From NCBI GenBank assembly GCA_025529335.1, contig JAMYHX010000603.1:1-22559 (forward strand): 22,559 nucleotides of DNA, written 5' to 3'. A model generated the notes under the pieces. It ran no database searches. It was not told the DNA's origin and saw nothing but the letters and a program-made list of their open reading frames with translations. Position 1 is the stretch's first letter; the number at the start of each line of letters is the position of its first letter. The position numbers were made by a program, and so were the translations under genes. This stretch comes from Rhizopus sp. PT2906. Lineage: Eukaryota > Mucoromycota > Mucoromycetes > Mucorales > Rhizopodaceae. Shown piece after piece: positions 17,391 through 22,559 of this stretch.

Positions 17391-18773
17391 TTACTGCTTG
17401 ATTCCTCTTTTTTCCATCTCTAATGCATTTAACAAATCACGCTTTGCCATTCCATTGAAATCAACCTGTTCAAGGCCTGCTGAAGATGCAATAATCCCCT
17501 TCACTCTATCACTGTATTCTATTGAACTTTCATCTTCTTTAGGTGATTGTGGTTCACAATAAATTACGTCAACAGTTGTTATCCATCTGGTCATTCTGTA
17601 ATAAGCATAATGCATAAATCCTTTACGTGTGTCCCAATAAGGATCACCAAAAGTTCTATGATATCTAATAAAGATGGTTAAAGCAAAAGTATAAAAAATT
17701 ATTAGCTTTACTTACTTTATACCAACAGGACAAACGCTTACTCCCAGATCAAAAGCACCTTTCTGAAAGCGGATGATGTATTTGTTATTCACGCATGTAC
17801 CTTCTGGAAAGATGATCATTGGATTTTTCCAGTTCTCTTTTACTTCGACATGCTTCTTTAGACTTGCAGATAATTGTTTTCGTTCAGTTATATTAGACCG
17901 GTCGAATGTCATTGAATGTAAATAATTTAATCCATTATTTTGTAAAAAGCCTATAAGCATATAAGTCATTTCGCCATTGGATGATGGCAATAAAATTACC
18001 TAGTGCTCCAGTATGTTTTGCCATAACAACAGCATGGGGGAATCGATCAGCACTAAGAAGGATATAGTCTAAATAGGAGGTATGATTGGCCTAAACATAT
18101 TGTTGAGAAGATGCTATGTGTTGAATGTTTCCAGAAACTTACCACAAAGACATGAGGCTTGTTAAGTGTTGGCTTATTTCCGATATAGTTGACTTTTACA
18201 CCAAGTGAAAATAATATGCCTTTGCAGTAGTATTTAACGGACATAGACTAAGATTAATGCATCAATACGAGGGGTTCCTTTTTTAGATGAAGATCAACTT
18301 ACGACAAGCCTGTCACTTTTGAGTGTCACAGCAATAGGTAAGGCTGTAAAGAATGCTGCAGTTGATACACCTAAGCTTATAAATCGAAGTGGAAAGATGA
18401 TGCCGTAACGAACTAGTACGCTGGGAATCGAAGTAATGATATCGAGTAATTCTAACCATTTTGAAGAACGTTTGGAAACATTGGTAGTGAAACACTTGGC
18501 ATAAGATAGCTGTTTTTATAAAAGAACGATTAGATAAGCATAAGGAATACAAGCAATTAGTTTTACCAGTTGTTCATGAGTGTATTCAGTCGTCCGTGAT
18601 CTATTCATAATATATTAGATGAACATTGTTCTACAAGGTTGCTTTGACAAGTTATGCTCTTACTTTTTATTAGTGCCTTGGATATAATCGCTTCTCATCA
18701 TATCCAGTGACTCACTGGAGCTCCCTCTTTCTAATAATGATGATGGAGAGTACAATGGTTCCTGAGGTGGCAT
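17391..18773 (-). CDS. Glycerol-3-phosphate / lysophospholipid acyltransferase (GPAT3/4-like)
   Basis: Seven exons (18664-18773, 18567-18600, 18303-18509, 18143-18247, 18000-18090, 17716-17950, 17391-17664) give 351 aa in continuous phase. The enzyme class transfers acyl groups from acyl-CoA to glycerol-3-phosphate or a lysophospholipid in the endoplasmic reticulum. A Ser-rich N-terminus (MPPQEPLYSPSSLLERG) is followed by hydrophobic segments (VRYGIIFPLRFISLGVSTAA, FFTALPIAVTL), then the PlsC motifs: block I NHTSYLD (H-x4-D), SADRFPHAVVMAKHTGALG, block III IIFPEGTCVNN and block IV-like VSVCPVGIK. The following YHRTFGDPYWDTRKGFMHY and YRMTRWITTVDVIYCEPQSP resemble animal GPAT3/GPAT4, which are longer (about 430-460 aa). 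The ATG at 18773 was chosen as the first in phase. A good acceptor (TTTATTGTTTCAG) just upstream suggests an intron in the leader or one more 5' exon. Confidence 0.92.
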
Positions 18774-19515
18774 AGTCCCTTGTTTATGATAACTGAAACA
18801 ATAAAAGAGTAAAAAAGAAAGGGAAGAAATCATGGATGGCTTGTACTTGAAATTCGGTCAATGTTTTTTTTTTTTTTTTTTTCGGATAATCTCAAATTAA
18901 ACATCAGACAATTTCTTTATTTGGACGAAACGACCTTACTTTTTTATACTTTAATGATAAATCCTTAAAAAAACGATTAAAATAAAATATCTTGTTATAA
19001 AGAGATTGAGAATGTCTGCCGACTACTTTAGCTCATTCAAATTTGAATTTCCAAGGACTACATTGTATTATACGATAAAGCACAGCAGCAGGTTGGTTTA
19101 TTGTTTGCGAATTGGTCGAGAGCACTCTCTTTGTGGGGTATCATAAAAATTTGATCATTTCTTCTTTGCTTGGATACAAGTCTCACTCGAAGCATTAAGA
19201 TGCAAAGGATTGATATCACATATCTCATTGGCACTTCAATCTGTTGTTTTTGCATCAATATAATTGAGATATATACCTTGTTTTAGTCTAGGAAAGTCAT
19301 TTTTGCATACTTAAAAACACATGATAAATAAAATCAATTACAATTGTATAAAGACAATGATGTATTTATTGGTTCAATATGTATAGAATATCTTTTCACG
19401 TCTCTAAAAAAGAAAGAGAAAAAAGAAGGGAATAAACAAGAAAAAAAAAGATTAATGGATGTTGTATATATAAGTGCGTAGTAATAATCATCAATAAAGA
19501 GAATGCTAATAAATA
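18774..19515. other. Intergenic region with a 19-nt poly-T run
   Basis: No gene is supported between the acyltransferase start and the ATPase stop. It holds a run of 19 T (18864-18882), AT-rich sequence and a purine-rich stretch (about 19404-19450). The right part is presumably the ATPase 3' untranslated region, since AATAAA-like signals occur there on the minus strand. Confidence 0.55.
18864..18882. repeat. Poly-T (poly-A) run
   Basis: Nineteen consecutive T on the plus strand lie about 90 bp upstream of the acyltransferase start codon; on that gene's sense strand it is poly-A, a common feature of fungal promoters. Confidence 0.85.
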
Positions 19516-22500
19516 TTAAAGCTTGAAAATAACTCTATTTTTTGAAGGGTGAGTTGCCTTGCGTTTGACTGCCCAGTCACGAGCAATCCACAGAATGCAA
19601 ATACGTTCCCAAATAATGGTACAGGCGCAATTTGCCAAAACGTAGCCCCATAATTGCCAACGGAACCAGACAGGTAGGACATTATGTTTAAGGGGGAAGT
19701 TATAATCGTCAATATACCAAGTAGGTTCTGGGTAACCAAGGGAAACAAGTGCCTCTGGTGAACCACAGTTGATACGGAAGATACAGCCGTATGGATTAGG
19801 GTTGGCTAGTGTAATGTAACTTGTGCTAATGAAGAAAGCGCACCAGACAAACACAAGCACATAGTTCCTCCACCATGATTGACGGAACTGTGATCCAAAG
19901 TTGACAACTGCACCATTGTTGAAGAACTGGAAGAGAATGACAATTGACATGACCTCAGCTTCATAATTATCGCCCAATAACCACCATTTGGCAGAGTCAA
20001 TAGCGGAACTGTCGAATTGATTACAGATGAACCAGTCTTGTTGGAAGAGCCAGACGATGCTGCAGACGAGGAACCAAAAGTTGATAAAGATGACACCGAG
20101 CAAAGAAGCTAGGGTATATGCACCCAAGGGTTTGGCCGTTGGGCGACAAGGGCTTAATTTCTTTGCAGGTAAAGCTTGGGTGATAGCCAACGTCATGGTC
20201 GTCGTGATAAAACCATCAATGGTGATCCATACGGGCTGTGGAGAAATAACCGTAAAGTAAAACATACATAATTCCCAAAAGGCCATGCATTCACCATATA
20301 AGATCAAGAACTTGTAATTGGCAAAACTTGTGGCAATGGCAGAGCGACCTTGTCTCAGGAGTTCAACGCATTGCATAATGGAGCGATTGCTGGTGCTAAA
20401 TGGTGAAACGATAGAAGCTTCAGCTTCTGATAAAGCAAGACCAACATGAGCAGCACGAAGAGCACCACAGTCGTTACCACCGTCTCCACACATGGCGGTG
20501 ATACCCTTTTCCATATGTAACTGGATACACATGACCTTATCATTAGGCGTCATACGAGCAAATACACGAGTCATCAAAAGGTACTTGCGCATCTTGCCCT
20601 GAGAAATCAATGCTTCAAATGCACGTCCAGTAATAGCTAATTCAACGCGCTTTTCATGTTCTTCATGTGTATCAGCTTGAATGACTTCATCCACATCAAC
20701 TTGTTCTCCAGAATCAACATCGTGCCAAACGACACTGCCCGAGACCAAATCACCCAAAAGGACGCGTTGATGAGATTCGATCATACCACATTGACGAGCG
20801 ATATAGATACCAGTGAGAGCAGTATCACCTGTAATCATAACCACACGTGTGTCGCCGTTCTTCAATTCGGCAATGGCATCTGTAGTATCATGTTTGAGCA
20901 TATTACGGAAAAGGACAAATCCAGTAAAATCACAGCCTTGTTCAAGTTCGTCACGCGTCATGGACTTGATCTGTTCCATGGTGACATCGACGTCCAAGGT
21001 GCCAAGAGTACGATGGGCCAAAGCAAGAACGTAGCAACCTACTTGAGCATGCTTGGCTGCTTCTTGATCATAGTCAGCAGGAAGTGAGTCAGCATTAGAT
21101 AAGTGCTTGATGCGCTCAAAGGAACCCTTCAAGAATACATGCACTTGATTTGTTTCAGGGTCGAGAACAGCCACTGATTGAGAAGCACGAGCGTGTACAA
21201 ATTCGAAACGGCGAACAACATGCACTTGTTTACCTTCTTTTTCTGGAGAAGTAGATGGAGCCACAAGGGTATCAAGGTACTCGGGTTTAGCGGGTGGTAG
21301 TAGCTTCCATTTCATAGAATTGAAAGATTCAATATCGACAGGGTTACCAATAAATTGGTCCTTCACTTGAGTTACAGCGTGGCAGGTAGCGATACCCATA
21401 GCTAAGAGGGGCTCCATTGTTAAAGGATCTTCTTGGCGATCACCAAATGCAGCAGCCTTTCCTACAGGACTAGGAACACCACCGTAGAATTCCAAACCTT
21501 CGCGAGTAAGAGTACCAGTCTTGTCAAAGCAGAAGATACGAACTTTACCAGACAGATTGATACGAGGAAGATCAATACAGAGAATTTTCTTGGTACGAAG
21601 GCGAGCAGCACATACGGATTGGTTGATTGTGAATGCGGCAGGTAAGAGAGGTGAGAAGATTTCAGACATCACAAAGACACCATAAAACCAACTGGTGATG
21701 TTACCACGACCCATCAAGTAAAGCGATAGACAAAAGGCAACAAGACCCCAGACCAAGAGAATGGAGATAGCAACCTTGATGTGCTCATTAAAGATAAAGG
21801 ACACAGGTGCTGGGAATAAAATCTTGTGAATGAGCATACCTTTCTCAGTAGCAATACCAGTACGAAGTGTCAATGCAAAAACACGATTCTTTTCTTCGGT
21901 GGTGTTGATTGCAGGCGTTACTTGAGATACAATGGTACCTGCAAACAGAGTGTTTACTTTGCCAGAGCCGTTCATTTCATAGATATTGTCGTCGTTGGGA
22001 ATAGCAAACTTTCTGATGGGCATAGCTTCACCAGTAAGAGAAGATTCGTTCACTACAACTGTACCGGAAAGAATGACAGCATCGGTAGGAACGAGAGTGT
22101 TTTCCTTGACTTCAAAGATATCTCCAGGAACAAGGTTGGCGCTGGAAGTGTCTATCCATTGACCATCGCGTAATACGGTAACATCAGTTACGTGTTCAGC
22201 CATATCCTTGATACGGTGATCTGCTCTCAAACGTAAGAAAATACGAATAAAAGCAGAAAAGAGAATGATACAGGTCTGCACTAGACCCATCTTGTAGTAT
22301 TGGAAGTAATACCAAACCCACATACACATCATTTGATAAAGGTATAAAAATGAGGAGAATCTATAGATGTGCAAGATTAGTTTATAAATGCGATTAATTC
22401 CAACATTTACACTTACTCTTGAATGATGGCCATAGGGATTGAAGGCACATACACTTGAATGATATTGGGACCAAGCATAGAAAGTCTGTTTTCCGCTTCT

Positions 22501-22559
22501 TGAGAACTGATCCCGCTAGACCATGACTGAAGTTTCTTGTTGGTAGAGCCAAGGTCATA
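19516..22559 (-). CDS. P5-type ATPase (P5B/ATP13A-like), 5' end outside the window
   Basis: Two exons are visible: 22417-22559 (open at the right edge) and 19516-22360, with a 56-nt intron giving IIQ|EFSSFLYLYQ. About 995 residues are present; the N-terminus is missing. P5B ATPases export polyamines or related cargo from endolysosomes. Motifs in order: GPNIIQVYVPSIP, LVPGD, SSLTGEAMP (about 22020-22046), the TM4 motif SPLLPAAFTINQ, CFDKTGTLT with the phosphorylated Asp at 21523-21525, GNPVDIESF, KGSFE, TGDTALTGIYIARQC, MCGDGGNDCG and the P5 hallmark VGLALSEAEASIVSPF. Four to six C-terminal membrane segments follow. The P5 hallmark and the CxxDKTGTLT context set it apart from P1-P4 pumps. The TM4 motif is SPLLP, whereas P5B normally has PPALP and P5A PPELP, so subclass and cargo are uncertain. 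Long open frames in other phases inside this gene are shadows. Confidence 0.92.

Noticed and set aside
18784..18900. Additional first coding exon of the acyltransferase
   Set aside because: A good acceptor exists, but the only nearby donor (GTACAAG) would join an upstream frame containing a stop, so an intron in the leader is more likely.
19806..22173. Plus- and minus-strand frames of 62-143 codons within the ATPase
   Set aside because: All are out-of-phase or antisense shadows of a strongly coding P5 ATPase exon.
1..22559. CRISPR array, bacterial operon, integron or phage
   Set aside because: The repeated units seen are microsatellites or transposon ends; genes have spliceosomal introns, so the DNA is eukaryotic.

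Overview
The window reads as nuclear DNA of an early-diverging fungus, most likely a member of the Mucoromycota (inference). The evidence is AT-rich DNA, compact genes cut by 38-68 nt GT-AG introns, abundant GA/TG/AAT microsatellites and poly-T tracts, fungal-type protein families, and a Fanzor relic. Exon joins were rebuilt by hand from splice sites, reading phase and recognisable protein families. No transcript evidence was available.

Layout, left to right: (1) 1-1392 is a gene-poor AT-rich stretch with two diverged direct repeats about 1 kb apart. (2) 1393-3090 (-) is a PSP1-domain gene. (3) 3091-7134 is an accessory, decaying stretch. It holds simple repeats, an unrecognised broken coding block (about 3383-3990), the truncated and frameshifted C-terminal part of a Tc1/mariner transposase (4883-5452, -), and directly abutting it a broken Fanzor gene (5435-6916, +). 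Fanzors are eukaryotic relatives of TnpB, an RNA-guided nuclease. (4) 7135-11666 is a compact block of housekeeping-type genes: a Nudix hydrolase (+), a kanadaptin-like FHA protein (-), and an intronless SH3/proline-rich/EH adaptor (+). (5) 11747-12328 is a 582-bp deletion derivative of a Tc1/mariner element with 27-bp inverted repeats and TA on both sides. (6) 12456-14006 (-) is a seven-exon mitochondrial Era-type GTPase. (7) 14176-14466 is a doubtful small coding remnant. (8) 14958-17236 (+) is a 12-exon amino-acid/choline-type permease. (9) 17391-18773 (-) is a GPAT3/4-like acyltransferase. (10) 19516-22559 (-) is a P5-type ATPase that runs off the right edge.

The intact genes do not form a pathway. 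They are an ordinary eukaryotic mix of mitochondrial ribosome assembly, lipid synthesis, membrane transport, endocytic or actin-type scaffolding, and nuclear or mRNA-linked factors. Divergent and convergent pairs share short spacers.

The most unusual content is the Tc1-Fanzor junction. The Fanzor keeps its N-terminal zinc knuckle, C-terminal zinc finger, the alternative RuvC glutamate and the last RuvC aspartate. Its RuvC-I aspartate reads as glycine, it has at least two frame breaks, and the region after the zinc knuckle appears shortened. It is therefore best read as a dead copy of a known nuclease family, possibly with part of its guide-RNA region still present downstream.
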